The notes under the pieces: generated by a model
Told to the model about the DNA's origin: nothing
Database searches by the model: none
The model's input: the letters and a program-made list of their open reading frames with translations, nothing else
Translations under genes and position numbers: made by a program
Shown here: positions 14,976-26,975 of the stretch, one piece after another
How the letters are laid out: each line of letters begins with the position of its first letter
Numbering within the stretch: the stretch's first letter is position 1
Assembly: GCA_029781795.1 (NCBI GenBank)
Contig: JAKOWB010000053.1
Location: forward strand, 1 to 36,900
Direction: 5' to 3'
Source: Pseudomonadota bacterium
GTDB lineage: Bacteria; Pseudomonadota; Alphaproteobacteria; Kiloniellales; JACOMY01
DNA length: 36,900 nt

Positions 14976-16760
14976 ATGGGCGAGGCCCGCGCCCACACCC
15001 TGACCCGCAGCCTCGCCGTGACGCCGGCGGCCATCTGGCCGCTGCTTGCCGACACCGGCCGCTTCAACGAGGCCTTCGGCGTCCCCAAGCACCAGATCAT
15101 CGAGACGCCGCGCCCCGACGGCTCGGTCGAGTTCCGCGGCCGGCTGAAGAAGGGGCCGCTGACGCTCGAGTGGCTCGAAGTGCCGGTGAACTGGGTCACC
15201 GACCAGTGGTTCGAGCATCGCCGCGACTTCATCCGCGGCCCGCTGAGGCGCCTGACCGCCACGCTGCGCCTTACCCCGGACGGCGGGGGCTGCCGGGTGG
15301 ACTACAGCCTGGCCGTGGAGCCGAGAGGGCTGCTTGGCCATCTCCTTGCCGGGCGCATCGCCAAGTCCGGCCTGGCGAAGGCGGCCAGGGCCATCGCCAA
15401 TGCCGAGGCCAAGGCCAAGGGCGAGCGCGAGACCACCTTCGACTACCGGGCGCCGTCCCAGCCGCCGGCGGTGGAGCAGCGTGTCGGCCGCCTGGTCGAG
15501 CACATCGAGGCCAGCGGCCACGGCCACGGCCTGGCGGCGCGCCTGGCGCGCGAGATTGCCACGGCGCAGGAAGTCGACCTGGTGCGCCTGCGCCCCCTGG
15601 CGCTGGCCCGCCGCTGGCAGGTGAAGCCGCGCGAGGCGGTGGAGCTCTGCCTGCAGTCGACGCGGGACGGGCTGCTGAGCCTCAAGTGGTCGCTGCTCTG
15701 CCCGCGCTGCCGCGTCGGCAAGGTGAACGTCACGGCGCTGGACGAACTGCCGAGCGGCGCGCACTGCCCCTCCTGCAACATCGACTACGAGCGCGACTTC
15801 GCCCGCAACGTCGAGCTGGCCTTCGAGCCGGCGGCGGCGGTGCGCCCGATCCAGCAGGGGGAATACTGCCTCTTCGGCCCCATGTCGGTGGCGCACGTCA
15901 AGCTGCAGATCCGCCTGGCGCCGGGCGAGACGCGGCGCCTGCCCTGCCGCCTGGCACCCGGCCCCTACCGCGTGCGCACGCTGGAACCCGGGCCGCAGGC
16001 CGACATCGAGGTCGAGGACCGCCTGCCAGAGCTGGTGCTGACCGGCGAGAGCGTGGCCACCGGCGAGCTGGCGAACCCGGGCGAGGCGGCGCTGGCCAAC
16101 CGCAGCGGCCGCCCGCTGACCCTGGTGGTCGAGGAGCGCGCCTGGATCGCCGACGCCCTGACGGCCGAGCGCGCCGCCACCTTCCAGGCCTTCCGCGATC
16201 TCTTCAGCGAGCAGGTGCTGCGCCCCGGCGACGAAGTGGCGGTGAAGCACGTCACCTTGATGTTCACCGACCTGCGTGCCTCCACCGCGCTCTACGGCCG
16301 CATCGGCGACGCCCGCGCCTATACCCTGGTGCGCGACCACTTCGCCTTCCTGGCGCGGCTGATCCGCGAGCACGACGGTGCCATCGTCAAGACCATCGGC
16401 GATGCCATCATGGCCGCCTTCGCCAACCCGGCCGACGGCGTGCGCGCCGCGCTCGCCATCCAGCGCGCGGTCGGCGCCTTCAACGCCGCGCACGGCGAGG
16501 TGCTGGCGATCAAGCTCGGCCTGCACGGCGGGCCCTGCATCGCGGTGACCCTGAACCAGCGCCTGGACTACTTCGGCACCACGGCGAACCTGGCCGCGCG
16601 CCTCGGCAGCGAGAGCCAGGGCGAGGACGTGGTGCTGTCCGACACCCTGGCCCGCGACCCCGAGGTGCGCCAGGTCATCGCCGGCATCGCCGCCACCAGC
16701 GAGGCGGCGAAGCTCAAGGGGTTCGAGGCGCCGGTGGCGTTCCTGCGGCTGGCGCCCTGA
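14976..16760 (+). CDS. Class III adenylate cyclase with N-terminal SRPBCC and zinc-ribbon domains
   Basis: 594 residues in three parts. Residues 1-150 look like an SRPBCC/START-type ligand-binding fold (SLAVTPAAIWPLLADTGRFNEA...). Residues about 165-400 are a DUF5939-like linker containing a zinc ribbon (Cys242-x2-Cys245 and Cys264-x2-Cys267). Residues 420-590 form a class III nucleotide cyclase: metal-binding Asp432 (LMFTDLRAST) and Asp476 (KTIGDAIMAAF), transition-state Asn538/Arg542 (NLAAR). Lys472 and Asp531 (LDYFG) fit the adenine-selecting pair, so cAMP is the expected product. No membrane helix is evident; it should be cytoplasmic. GGAG lies nine bases before the ATG, 12 bases after the HAD gene, suggesting co-transcription. 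The ligand of the SRPBCC domain is unknown. Confidence 0.9.
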   Translation: MGEARAHTLTRSLAVTPAAIWPLLADTGRFNEAFGVPKHQIIETPRPDGSVEFRGRLKKGPLTLEWLEVPVNWVTDQWFEHRRDFIRGPLRRLTATLRLTPDGGGCRVDYSLAVEPRGLLGHLLAGRIAKSGLAKAARAIANAEAKAKGERETTFDYRAPSQPPAVEQRVGRLVEHIEASGHGHGLAARLAREIATAQEVDLVRLRPLALARRWQVKPREAVELCLQSTRDGLLSLKWSLLCPRCRVGKVNVTALDELPSGAHCPSCNIDYERDFARNVELAFEPAAAVRPIQQGEYCLFGPMSVAHVKLQIRLAPGETRRLPCRLAPGPYRVRTLEPGPQADIEVEDRLPELVLTGESVATGELANPGEAALANRSGRPLTLVVEERAWIADALTAERAATFQAFRDLFSEQVLRPGDEVAVKHVTLMFTDLRASTALYGRIGDARAYTLVRDHFAFLARLIREHDGAIVKTIGDAIMAAFANPADGVRAALAIQRAVGAFNAAHGEVLAIKLGLHGGPCIAVTLNQRLDYFGTTANLAARLGSESQGEDVVLSDTLARDPEVRQVIAGIAATSEAAKLKGFEAPVAFLRLAP

Positions 16761-16769
16761 CGCGGCGTG

Positions 16770-16793
16770 GCGGCGGTCGGGCTTTACCGCCGC
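16770..16793 (+). terminator. Hairpin after the adenylate cyclase gene
   Basis: GCGGCGGT (16770-16777) pairs with ACCGCCGC (16786-16793) around an 8-base loop, nine bases after the stop codon. No T-tract follows, so it may be only a weak terminator or a 3'-end stabiliser. Confidence 0.35.
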
Positions 16794-16818
16794 AGCCTGG
16801 CTCCAACACTATGCGCCG

Positions 16819-19443
16819 ATGAACAGACTCCCATCTGTCCCAGCGGCATCCTGGCATGCCCTGAGCGCCGACGCGTGCCTGGAGGGACTGGCCAGCACTT
16901 CGGCCGGCCTCGACCCGGCCGAGGCAGCCAGCCGCCTGGCCAGCTTCGGCGAGAACCGGTTGCCGCGCGGGCGGCAGGACAGCGTGCTGCGCATCCTGCT
17001 GCGGCAGTTCCTGTCGCCCCTGATCTATCTGCTACTGGGTGCCGCCGTACTGTCGCTGGCGATCGGCGAGGCGCGCGACGCCCTGTTCATCGCCGCCGTC
17101 CTGATCGTCAACGCCGCGATCGGCACGGTCCAGGAAAGCCGCTCGGAGCGAAGCGCCCAGTTGCTCGGCCGCTTCGTCGAGGGCCAGGCCCGCTGCCGCC
17201 GCGGCGGCGCGCTTGTCACGCTGCCGGCTGTCGATCTGGTGCCAGGCGACGTGGTGCTGGTCGAGAGCGGCGATGCGGTTCCGGCCGACCTGCGACTGCT
17301 TGCCGGCCAGGGACTGAGCGTCGACGAAGCGGCCCTGACCGGCGAGTCGCTGCCGGTCGGCAAGCGCCACGACGCCGAGGTCGCGGCTGACTGCGGCACG
17401 GCAGGACGCTTGACCATGCTGCACGCCGGTACCGTCGTGCTCGCCGGGCGGGGCGAGGGCGTCGTGGTCGCGACCGCCGCAGGCACCGAGGTAGGTCGTA
17501 TCGCCGGCGCTTTGGCCACGACCTCTGGCGCCAAGCCGCCGCTGGTGCGCCGCCTCGAGATCCTGACTCAGCGCCTCAGCCTGCTGGCAGTCGCCGGGGT
17601 CCTGCTCTTCACCGGCTTGGAGGTGCTGCGCGGCCAACCATTCGAGTCGGTGATCCTGATCGCCGTGGCCTTGGCCGTCTCGGCAATCCCGGAGGGCCTG
17701 CCGGTGGCTGTCACCGTGACGCTGTCGATTGCCCGCGCCCGCATGGCGCAGTGCCGCGTCATCGTCCGCTCCCTGCCGGCGGTCGAAGGTCTCGGCGCCT
17801 GCACGGTCATCGCCAGCGACAAGACCGGCACCCTGACGGCCAACAGCTTGACGGTGGCCCTGCTGGTGCTTCCCGACGGACGCCGCGTGCCGGCGGGCGA
17901 GGCGGCCGCGGCGGCGCTGGCCCGCTGCGCCACGCTCTGCTGCGAGGCGACGCTGCGCCTGACGGCGGATGGCACCGAGCAGCGAACGGGCGACAGCGTC
18001 GACCTGGCGTTCCTCGACCTGGCGCGGGGCCTCGGCCTCGACTGGCAGCGGCTGCAGGACCAGCCGGGCCGGCGAATGCTGATCCCCTACGAACCGCACC
18101 TCCGGCTGGCTGCCGCGCTGCTGCCCGCAAGCGATGGCGCGGAGCTCTGCGTGAAGGGCGCCAGCGAGACACTCTTTGCCCTGTCCGGCGCAGTGCCCGC
18201 GGCGCTGGCGGCGCAGGCCGAGGCGCTGGCGCAGGAGGGCTACCGGGTCCTGGCGGTGGCGGGACGGCGCCTGGCCGAAGTGCCCGAGGGCGTCGACGCG
18301 GTCGAACTGCTGCCCGGGCTGGAGCTGCTCGGATTGGCCGCGCTGGAGGATCCGATCCGCCCCGAGGTCCCGGCCGCCATCGCCGCGTGCCACGCCGGCG
18401 GCATTCGCGTCGTCATGGTGACCGGCGACCATCCTGCCACCGCGCTCGCCATCGCGCGGCGCCTGGGCATCGCCACCGCGACCGACGAGGTCGCCACAGG
18501 GCGGACCTTGGCGACGCTGCGCGACGCCGCTGCCTTCGACGGCCAGGTCGCCGCCACCCGCGTCTTTGCCCGGGTGGAGCCATTGCAGAAGCTGGAGATC
18601 GTCGAGGCGCTTCAACGCCTCGGCCACTTCGTCGCCGTCACCGGCGACGGGGTGAACGATGCGCCCGCCCTGAAGGCGGCCAACCTCGGCGTGGCCATGG
18701 GGCGCGGCGGCACCGACGTGGCGCGCGAGACCGCCGACCTGATACTGACCGACGACAACTTCGCGTCCATCGTCGCCGGCGTGGCGCAGGGACGCATCGC
18801 CTATGCCAACGTCCGCAAGGTCGTGCTGCTGCTGCTGGCGACCGGGCTGGCAGAGGTGGTGCTCTTCGTCGTCGCCCTGCTGGCCAGCCTGCCGCTGCCG
18901 CTCTTCGCCACCCAGCTGCTGTGGCTCAACCTGGTGACCAATGGGGCGCAGGACGTCGCGCTGGGCTTCGAACCGGGCGAACCCGGTCTGGCCAGCCAGC
19001 GCCCGCGCCATCCCAACGAGCCGATCCTCGACCCGGTGCTGCGCAACTCGATCCTTATCCTCGGGGTCGCCATGGGCTTGATCGGCGCCGGCTACTTCGC
19101 CCTGCTGCTGGCCTGGCAGGTGCCCGAGGACACTGCGCGCACCGCGCTGCTGGTACTGCTGGTGCTGCTGGAGAACGTGGCCGGGCTGGCCTGCCGCAGC
19201 GAGACCCGTTCGCTGTTCAGCATACCGCTTCTTGGCAACCCCGTGCTGGCAGGCTCGATCCTGCTGGCCCTCGGCCTGCAGGCCCTGGCCTTCCTGGTCC
19301 CCTGGCTGGCCGGCCCCCTGCGCCTGGAGTCGCTGGACTGGGAACTGCTATGGCCCCTGCTGCCGTTGCTCGGCTGCTATCTCGCCGTCACCGAGGCGAG
19401 CAAGGCCTGGCTGCGTCGCCGGCGACCGCAGGCAGTCGCCTGA
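16819..19443 (+). CDS. P2-type cation-transporting ATPase (Ca2+-ATPase-like)
   Basis: 874 residues in standard order: N-terminal cation-ATPase domain, actuator domain with TGES at 174-177, phosphorylation motif DKTGT with Asp334, nucleotide domain, hinge GDGVNDAP (609-616), and a C-terminal helical bundle. Helix M4 has PEGLP (291-295) and M6 has [12 protein letters not shown], the Asn/Asp arrangement of the Ca2+/Mn2+ (P2A) pumps rather than heavy-metal P1B pumps; no CPC motif or metal-binding N-terminal domain is present. It would export Ca2+ (or Mn2+) across the inner membrane at ATP cost. Substrate is inferred from M4/M6 only. Its gene converges with the SnoaL-like gene, 11 bases apart. Confidence 0.9.
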   Translation: MNRLPSVPAASWHALSADACLEGLASTSAGLDPAEAASRLASFGENRLPRGRQDSVLRILLRQFLSPLIYLLLGAAVLSLAIGEARDALFIAAVLIVNAAIGTVQESRSERSAQLLGRFVEGQARCRRGGALVTLPAVDLVPGDVVLVESGDAVPADLRLLAGQGLSVDEAALTGESLPVGKRHDAEVAADCGTAGRLTMLHAGTVVLAGRGEGVVVATAAGTEVGRIAGALATTSGAKPPLVRRLEILTQRLSLLAVAGVLLFTGLEVLRGQPFESVILIAVALAVSAIPEGLPVAVTVTLSIARARMAQCRVIVRSLPAVEGLGACTVIASDKTGTLTANSLTVALLVLPDGRRVPAGEAAAAALARCATLCCEATLRLTADGTEQRTGDSVDLAFLDLARGLGLDWQRLQDQPGRRMLIPYEPHLRLAAALLPASDGAELCVKGASETLFALSGAVPAALAAQAEALAQEGYRVLAVAGRRLAEVPEGVDAVELLPGLELLGLAALEDPIRPEVPAAIAACHAGGIRVVMVTGDHPATALAIARRLGIATATDEVATGRTLATLRDAAAFDGQVAATRVFARVEPLQKLEIVEALQRLGHFVAVTGDGVNDAPALKAANLGVAMGRGGTDVARETADLILTDDNFASIVAGVAQGRIAYANVRKVVLLLLATGLAEVVLFVVALLASLPLPLFATQLLWLNLVTNGAQDVALGFEPGEPGLASQRPRHPNEPILDPVLRNSILILGVAMGLIGAGYFALLLAWQVPEDTARTALLVLLVLLENVAGLACRSETRSLFSIPLLGNPVLAGSILLALGLQALAFLVPWLAGPLRLESLDWELLWPLLPLLGCYLAVTEASKAWLRRRRPQAVA

Positions 19444-19454
19444 ATGCCGGCCGC

Positions 19455-19928
19455 TTACTCCACCGGCGCGTCCTGCAGCATGTCGGCGTAGATCAGCCAG
19501 CCCTCGGGCCCGCGCTTGAAGAAGACCAGGGAGCGGCCGGTGCGCCGCAGCGGCTGGCCTTCGGCCGGCGTCACCTCGAAGGTCCAGACCCAGAGGATCA
19601 CCGCGGCGTCGGCGTCGCCGTCGATCTGCGCCGCATGGATCGTCAGCCGGTTGGGACCGGCGGCGAAGTTGCGCTGGTAGACCGCGCGGATCTTGTCGCT
19701 GCCGCCGATGACCGGTGCGCCGGGGAACAGCAGCACGGCGTTGGGCGCATAGAGCGCCATGATGGCCTCCAGGTCGCCGGCGGCCGTGGCCTGCTGAAAG
19801 ATGGCCACGGCCTCGCGCGGGTCGGCCAGGCCCTTGGCCGCGGCCGGTCCCTGCGCCAGCAGCAGGACGGCCAGGGCGGCGAGCAGCGGGCGACTCGCGC
19901 GGTGCAAGGCAGTGCGGATGCCGGTCAT
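19455..19928 (-). CDS. Exported SnoaL-like/DUF4440 (SgcJ/EcaC) family protein
   Basis: 157 residues with a Sec signal peptide (about 1-31, ...GPAAA). The mature domain is a cone-shaped alpha+beta fold of the NTF2/SnoaL type: [35 protein letters not shown], then [10 protein letters not shown] and the C-terminal [19 protein letters not shown]. Members bind or modify small molecules, and many have no known activity. AAGGA nine bases before the ATG at 19928 supports this start over longer in-frame extensions. Divergent from the mutase operon. Confidence 0.85.
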   Translation of the reverse strand: MTGIRTALHRASRPLLAALAVLLLAQGPAAAKGLADPREAVAIFQQATAAGDLEAIMALYAPNAVLLFPGAPVIGGSDKIRAVYQRNFAAGPNRLTIHAAQIDGDADAAVILWVWTFEVTPAEGQPLRRTGRSLVFFKRGPEGWLIYADMLQDAPVE

Positions 19929-20060
19929 GGGCGCGGGTCCTTCTGGCGTGGCGGGAGATGCGCAGCTTCGGTCATGCGGCGCGCCCAGGCCAGCGCGAAT
20001 TCCCCGCCCGCCGGGTCCGGCGCCGGCCCCGGGGCGCATGCGGCCATGCCCGCGCGCCGT

Positions 20061-20088
20061 TTGCCCGCTTCCCGGGCGCCGCTATACT
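20061..20088 (+). promoter_or_regulatory. Candidate sigma70-type promoter of the methylmalonyl-CoA mutase operon
   Basis: TTGCCC (20061-20066) and TATACT (20083-20088) are separated by 16 bases. The -10 matches five of six consensus positions. The expected transcript starts near 20095, about 30 bases before the mutase ATG. Confidence 0.55.
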
Positions 20089-20126
20089 GCAACGCAGCGA
20101 AACGAAGCAGGCCGGGTGGGAGAGAG

Positions 20127-22280
20127 ATGTCGGACTTTCCGAAGAAGACGCTGGCCGACTGGACCGAGGCCGCGACCAGGGAGCTGAAGGGCCAGGACCC
20201 CGCCAGCCTGGCGTGGCAGACGCCCGAGGGCATCGCCGTCAAGCCGCTCTATACCGAGGCCGACCTCGCCGGGCTCGACACCCTGGGCTCGCTGCCCGGC
20301 TTCGCGCCCTTCGTGCGCGGGCCGCGCGCCACGATGTACACCGTGCGGCCCTGGACCATCCGGCAGTACGCCGGCTTCTCCACCGCCGAGGAGTCCAACA
20401 GGTTCTACCGCGCCAACCTGGCGGCGGGGCAGATGGGCCTTTCGGTCGCCTTCGACCTGGCGACGCACCGCGGCTACGACAGCGACCACCCGCGCGTGGT
20501 GGGCGACGTGGGCAAGGCGGGCGTTGCCATCGATTCCGTCGAGGACATGAAGATCCTGTTCGACGGCATCCCGCTGGACCGCATGTCGGTCTCCATGACG
20601 ATGAACGGCGCAGTGCTGCCGGTGCTGGCCATGTTCGTGGTGGCGGGCGAGGAGCAGGGCGTGCCGCAGGCCAGGCTCAGCGGCACGATCCAGAACGACA
20701 TCCTCAAGGAGTTCATGGTCCGCAACACCTACATCTACCCGCCGGGCCCCTCGATGCGGATCGTCGCCGACATCATCGAGCACACGGCGAAGGAGATGCC
20801 GAAGTTCAACTCCATCTCGATCTCCGGCTACCACATGCAGGAGGCCGGGGCGACGCTGTCGCAGGAGCTGGCCTACACCATCGCCGACGGCCTGGAGTAC
20901 GTGCGTGCCGCACTGTCGAAGGGGCTGAAGGTCGACGACTTCGCCCAGCGCCTGTCGTTCTTCTTCTGCATCGGCATGAACTTCTTCATGGAGGTCGCCA
21001 AGCTGCGCGCCGCCCGCTACCTCTGGGCGACGCTGATGCAGAGGCACTTCGCCCCGCAGAAGGCCGAGAGCCTGATGCTGCGCACGCACTGCCAGACCTC
21101 GGGCGTCAGCCTGACCGAGCAGGACCCCTACAACAACGTGATCCGCACCACGGTGGAGGCCATGGCCGCCGCCCTGGGCGGCACCCAGTCGCTGCACACC
21201 AACGCGCTGGACGAGGCGGTGGCGCTGCCCACCCCGGCCTCGGCCCGCATCGCGCGCAACACGCAGCTCGTGCTGCAGGAGGAGACCGGCATCACCAGGG
21301 TGGTCGACCCCCTGGCCGGCAGCTACTACGTCGAGAAGCTGACCAGCGACCTGGCGGCCGAGGCGATGCGCCTGATCGACGAGGTCGAGGCGCTGGGCGG
21401 CATGACCAAGGCGGTGGAGAGCGGACTGCCGAAGCTGCGCATCGAGGAATCGGCGGCGCTGCGCCAGGCCCGTGTCGACCGCGGCGAGGAGGTCATCGTC
21501 GGCGTCAACAAGTACAAGGTGGCCGAGGAGACCACGCTCGACATCCTCGACATCGACAACAGCAAGGTGCGCGCGCAGCAGGTGGCCCGCCTGGAAAAGG
21601 TCCGCGCCGCCCGCGACGAGGCGGCCTGCCGCGCCACGCTGGCGGCGCTGACCCGGGCGGCCGAGAGCGGCCAGGGCAACCTGCTGGCCCTCGCCATCGA
21701 GGCGGCGCGCGCCCGCGCCACGGTGGGCGAGATCAGCGACGCGCTGGAGAAGGTCTTCACCCGGCACCGCGCCACCATCCGCTCGATCTCGGGCGTCTAC
21801 GGCTCGGCCTACGAGGGCGACGAGGGCTTCGCCCGCATCCGCCAGGAGGTCGAGGGCTTCGCCGCGCGGCAGGGCCGCCGGCCGCGCCTGCTGGTCGCCA
21901 AGCTGGGCCAGGACGGGCACGACCGCGGCGCCAAGGTGATCGCCACGGCCTTCGCCGACATCGGCTTCGACGTCGACATCGGGCCGCTGTTCCAGACCCC
22001 GGCGGAAGCGGCGCGTCAGGCGGTGGAGAACGACGTCCACGTCATCGGCATCTCCAGCCAGGCGGCCGGTCATAAGACATTAGTGCCGGAACTCATCGCC
22101 GAACTGCGTAAACAGGGGGCCGGCGACATCGTCGTGGTCTGTGGCGGCGTGATCCCGCCGCAAGACTATGACATGCTGCGCGCCGCCGGGGTCGCCGCCA
22201 TTTACGGACCCGGCACCAACATCCCGCATGCCGCGCACGAGATTCTGGAGATCGTGCAGCGCCAGCGGAAGGCCGCCTAG
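20127..22280 (+). CDS. scpA: Methylmalonyl-CoA mutase (adenosylcobalamin-dependent)
   Basis: 717 residues, the length of homodimeric mutases; no small subunit gene is nearby. The N-terminal TIM barrel has [21 protein letters not shown] and [21 protein letters not shown], strongly conserved in this family. The C-terminal cobalamin-binding domain has D596-x-H598-x2-G601 ([10 protein letters not shown]), whose histidine is the lower axial ligand, and [14 protein letters not shown]. It interconverts (R)-methylmalonyl-CoA and succinyl-CoA in propionate and branched-chain amino acid degradation. GGGAGAGAG precedes the ATG at 20127. The gene for its protective GTPase MeaB lies two genes downstream in the same probable operon. 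Confidence 0.97.
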   Translation: MSDFPKKTLADWTEAATRELKGQDPASLAWQTPEGIAVKPLYTEADLAGLDTLGSLPGFAPFVRGPRATMYTVRPWTIRQYAGFSTAEESNRFYRANLAAGQMGLSVAFDLATHRGYDSDHPRVVGDVGKAGVAIDSVEDMKILFDGIPLDRMSVSMTMNGAVLPVLAMFVVAGEEQGVPQARLSGTIQNDILKEFMVRNTYIYPPGPSMRIVADIIEHTAKEMPKFNSISISGYHMQEAGATLSQELAYTIADGLEYVRAALSKGLKVDDFAQRLSFFFCIGMNFFMEVAKLRAARYLWATLMQRHFAPQKAESLMLRTHCQTSGVSLTEQDPYNNVIRTTVEAMAAALGGTQSLHTNALDEAVALPTPASARIARNTQLVLQEETGITRVVDPLAGSYYVEKLTSDLAAEAMRLIDEVEALGGMTKAVESGLPKLRIEESAALRQARVDRGEEVIVGVNKYKVAEETTLDILDIDNSKVRAQQVARLEKVRAARDEAACRATLAALTRAAESGQGNLLALAIEAARARATVGEISDALEKVFTRHRATIRSISGVYGSAYEGDEGFARIRQEVEGFAARQGRRPRLLVAKLGQDGHDRGAKVIATAFADIGFDVDIGPLFQTPAEAARQAVENDVHVIGISSQAAGHKTLVPELIAELRKQGAGDIVVVCGGVIPPQDYDMLRAAGVAAIYGPGTNIPHAAHEILEIVQRQRKAA

Positions 22281-22303
22281 GACGGACGGCCGCCAAGGAA
22301 AGG

Positions 22304-24136
22304 GTGAGCCGGGTCATGGTGCAGTCGCGCGGTGGGCTGGCGCTGGTGCTGATCGCGGCGCTGCTGCTGACCGGGGTCTGGCTGGTGGCCTGCTGGGTCT
22401 ATGTCCGCGACTACGTCGGGGTGGAGAACCTCGGCTACCTGCAGCCGCTGGAGATCGCCACCGGCATCACCGCGCTGGCGGCGCCGCTGCTGGTGGTCTG
22501 GATGGCGGCGCTGTTCATCGGACGCGCCGGCTCGCTCCGGCGCGAGACCCGTGCCCTGATGGGCCGGCTGGACAGCCTGACCTATGGCGACGGCGAAGCG
22601 ACCGAGCGGGTCGGCACCATCACCCAGGCGCTGAAGGCGCAGAGCGACCTGCTGGCCGCCGCCACCGAGGCCTCGGTCGGCCGCGTCGAGACCCTGCGCC
22701 AGGCCCTGGCGGAGGAGAGCCGCCGCCTGACCGAACTGGCCGAGAGCAGCGGCGGCGCGGCCGAGGCGCATCAGGCGCGCCTGGCGCAGCTGCTGACCGA
22801 GCTGGCGCGCCGGCAGGGCGAGGCCGCCGACCAGGTCGCCGCGGTCGAGCCGCGCCTGCAGGCCGGCAGTGGCGCACTGGCCCGCGCCGCCGCCGACCTG
22901 AAGGCCATGAGCGAGACGGCGCTGAGCGAGCTGCGCGGCGCCCTGGCCGAGCTGGACAGGGCGGCCGAGCGCCTTGCCGGCAACGGCAAGGCCAGCGCCG
23001 AGCGGCTGCAGCAGGGGGCCGAGGGGCTGCTCGGCCTGGGCCGGCGGATCGACGACGCCGGCAAGGCCCAGGCCGCACGCCTGGCAGAGGGCGCGCTGGC
23101 GGCGGAACAGCGCCTGGCCGGCTTCGTTGCCGGCCTCGGCCAGCTCGACGGCGCGGTGCAGACCCTGTTCCAGCGCCTCGACCTCGACCTTGCTGAGCGC
23201 AGCCGGCGTCTGCAGCAGCAGCTTGCCGGCGAGACCCAGCGCCTGACCACGGCAGCGGAGGAGATGACGCGCCTGGCCGAGCAGGCCGGCACGCGCCTCG
23301 CCGAACAGGCCGCCGCGTTGGCCCGCCGCCTGCAGGAGGAACTGGGCGCCCGCGCCGGCGCGCTGACCGGCGCGCTGGAGCCGCAGGCGGCGCAGCTGGC
23401 GGAGATCACCGCCGCGGCCGGCGCCGCGGCCAGGCGGATCGGCGAGACCCTGGCCGGCGAGCGCAAGGCGCTGGTCGAGGGGGCCGGCGAGGCGCAGCAG
23501 CGCGTCCAGGCGCTGGGCGAGGCGCTGGCCGCGCGCAAACGCGACCTGGCCGAGGCCGCCGCCGGCGCCGAGGCCGCCACCGCCTCGGTCGCCAGGACGC
23601 TGGAGGCGGAGGCCAAGGACCTCAGCGGCGCCACGCAGCGCCTGGTACGCGACCTGGCGCAGGAGACCCAGTCGCTCGCCCTGCAGGTCGGCCAGCTCCG
23701 CGCCGAGGCCGAGGCCGTGATGAGCAAGGCCGCCGGCCTGCAGCAGCAGGCCAAGGGCCAGGCGCGCGACGCCTTCCTGGCGCTGGCCAGCGAACTGGTG
23801 GGCGAGCTGAACCGCCAGAGCCTGGACCTGCACGCGCTACTGGGCGAGGAGCTGCCGGACTCGGTCTGGCGTGCGCTGAAGGCGGGCGACAGCTCGGCGG
23901 TGGCGCGCCACCTGCCCAAGCTGCGCGACCGCCAGGGGGCGCTGGCGATCGTCAAGCGCTACTCCAAGGACCCGCGCTTCAAGGCCCTGGCCGACAGCTT
24001 CATGCAGGGCTTCGAGCGCCTGCTGGCCGAGGCGGGCAACGCCGATCCGGGGCATGGACTGTCGGCCGTGTTCCTGACCGCCGATATCGGCCGCCTCTAT
24101 CTGGTGCTGGCCCGCGCCACCGGCCGGAGTGCCTGA
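22304..24136 (+). CDS. Membrane-anchored long coiled-coil protein of unknown function
   Basis: 610 residues. Two hydrophobic helices (about 12-34 and 57-75) anchor it in the inner membrane. They are followed by ~430 residues of Ala/Glu/Arg/Leu-rich apolipoprotein-like helical heptads with almost no prolines, predicted to form long coiled coils. The last ~100 residues are different: a globular-looking tail (LHALLGEELPDSVWRALKAGDSSAVARHL, RQGALAIVKRYSKDPRFKALADSFM, AVFLTADIGRLYLVLAR). I do not recognise a named domain. GTG 22304 is chosen because AAGGA lies four bases upstream; ATG 22316 is possible. It lies 23 bases after the mutase and touches the Atm1-type gene. A structural or scaffolding role is only a guess. 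Confidence 0.85.
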   Translation: MSRVMVQSRGGLALVLIAALLLTGVWLVACWVYVRDYVGVENLGYLQPLEIATGITALAAPLLVVWMAALFIGRAGSLRRETRALMGRLDSLTYGDGEATERVGTITQALKAQSDLLAAATEASVGRVETLRQALAEESRRLTELAESSGGAAEAHQARLAQLLTELARRQGEAADQVAAVEPRLQAGSGALARAAADLKAMSETALSELRGALAELDRAAERLAGNGKASAERLQQGAEGLLGLGRRIDDAGKAQAARLAEGALAAEQRLAGFVAGLGQLDGAVQTLFQRLDLDLAERSRRLQQQLAGETQRLTTAAEEMTRLAEQAGTRLAEQAAALARRLQEELGARAGALTGALEPQAAQLAEITAAAGAAARRIGETLAGERKALVEGAGEAQQRVQALGEALAARKRDLAEAAAGAEAATASVARTLEAEAKDLSGATQRLVRDLAQETQSLALQVGQLRAEAEAVMSKAAGLQQQAKGQARDAFLALASELVGELNRQSLDLHALLGEELPDSVWRALKAGDSSAVARHLPKLRDRQGALAIVKRYSKDPRFKALADSFMQGFERLLAEAGNADPGHGLSAVFLTADIGRLYLVLARATGRSA

Positions 24137-24140
24137 CCCC

Positions 24141-25966
<1,826 letters not shown>

Positions 25967-25970
<4 letters not shown>

Positions 25971-26938
25971 GCGATCTGCTGCAGCGCCTGCTGGCCGGCG
26001 AGCGACGCGCGCTGGCGCAGGCCATCACGCTGGCGGAATCGACGCGGCCCGAGCACCGGACCGAGACCGAGCGGCTGCTGCAGAGCCTGCTGCCGGACAG
26101 CGGGAAGGCCTTCCGCCTCGGCCTCTCCGGCCCGCCGGGCGTCGGCAAGTCGACCTTCATCGAAGCCTTCGGATTGCATCTGCTGGAGCGCGGGCACCGC
26201 GTCGCGGTGCTGGCGGTCGATCCCTCCTCGCAGGTCACCGGCGGCTCCATCCTGGGTGACAAGACGCGCATGGAACGGCTGTCGCGGGACGAGCGCGCCT
26301 TCATCCGCCCCTCGCCCGCCGGGCGCACGCTGGGCGGCGTCGCGCGGCGCACGCGCGAGGCGCTGCTGCTGGTCGAGGCCGCGGGCTTCGACCTCGCCAT
26401 CGTCGAGACCGTCGGCGTCGGCCAGTCGGAGACCGCGGTGGCCGACCTGGTCGACTGCTTCTGCCTGCTGCTGCCGCCGGCCGGCGGCGACGAACTGCAG
26501 GGCATCAAGAAGGGCGTGGTCGAGCTCTGCGACCTCGCCGTCATCAACAAGGCCGACGGCGCCCTGAAGGAGGCCGCCGGCCGCGCCGCCGCCGAGTATG
26601 CCAGCGCGCTGCGCCTGCTGCGCCCGGCCAGCGCCAGGTGGGTGCCGCCGGTGCTCCAGGTTTCGGCCCTGGAGGGCCGCGGCCTCGACGGTGTCTGGGA
26701 GACGGTCCTCAAGTTCCGCGCCACCCTCGGCCCCGAGGGCATCGCCGCCAAGCGGGCGCGCCAGGCCAAGGCCTGGCTGTGGCGCGAGATCGAGGAGGGC
26801 CTGACCGAGGCCTTCCGCCGCGCCCCGCCGGTCGCCGCCGCCTTGCCCGCGCTCGAGGCCGAGGTGGCGGCCGGCCGCCTCGGCCCCAGCGCCGCCGCCG
26901 AGCGGCTGCTCGCCCTGTTCCAGGGCAAGCAGCCTTGA
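25967..26938 (+). CDS. meaB: MeaB GTPase, methylmalonyl-CoA mutase chaperone
   Basis: 323 residues of the MeaB/ArgK G3E-type GTPase family. Walker A GPPGVGKST (55-63), ILAVDPSSQVTGGSILGDKTRM-like region (here VLAVDPSSQ then GDKTRMERL), switch II VETVGVGQSE and base-recognition NKAD are all present, followed by the C-terminal dimerisation helices. MeaB gates adenosylcobalamin delivery to methylmalonyl-CoA mutase and protects the enzyme from inactivation. The mutase is encoded upstream in the same run of genes, separated by the coiled-coil and Atm1-type genes. Start ATG overlaps the previous stop by four bases. Confidence 0.95.
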
Positions 26939-26975
26939 GCCTCGTCGCACCGCCCCGCCACCGCCCGAGAGTCCC

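Noticed and set aside
14462..16822. 786-codon plus-strand frame overlapping the HAD and cyclase genes
   Set aside because: Composition is Arg/Pro/Ala-rich without domains, and it is out of frame with two well-supported genes.
16819..19443. Possible horizontal transfer of the P-type ATPase, suggested by slightly different codon choices
   Set aside because: The difference is small by eye, there are no flanking mobile elements, and no computation was possible to support it.
17751..20126. Long plus-strand frame ahead of and fused to the mutase frame
   Set aside because: It is the +1-frame shadow of the P-type ATPase and antisense of the SnoaL-like gene; the mutase starts at ATG 20127 with a ribosome site.
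20082..22073. 663-codon minus-strand frame opposite the mutase
   Set aside because: Mirror of a strongly coding gene; low-complexity His/Gln/Arg/Gly-rich product without recognisable domains.
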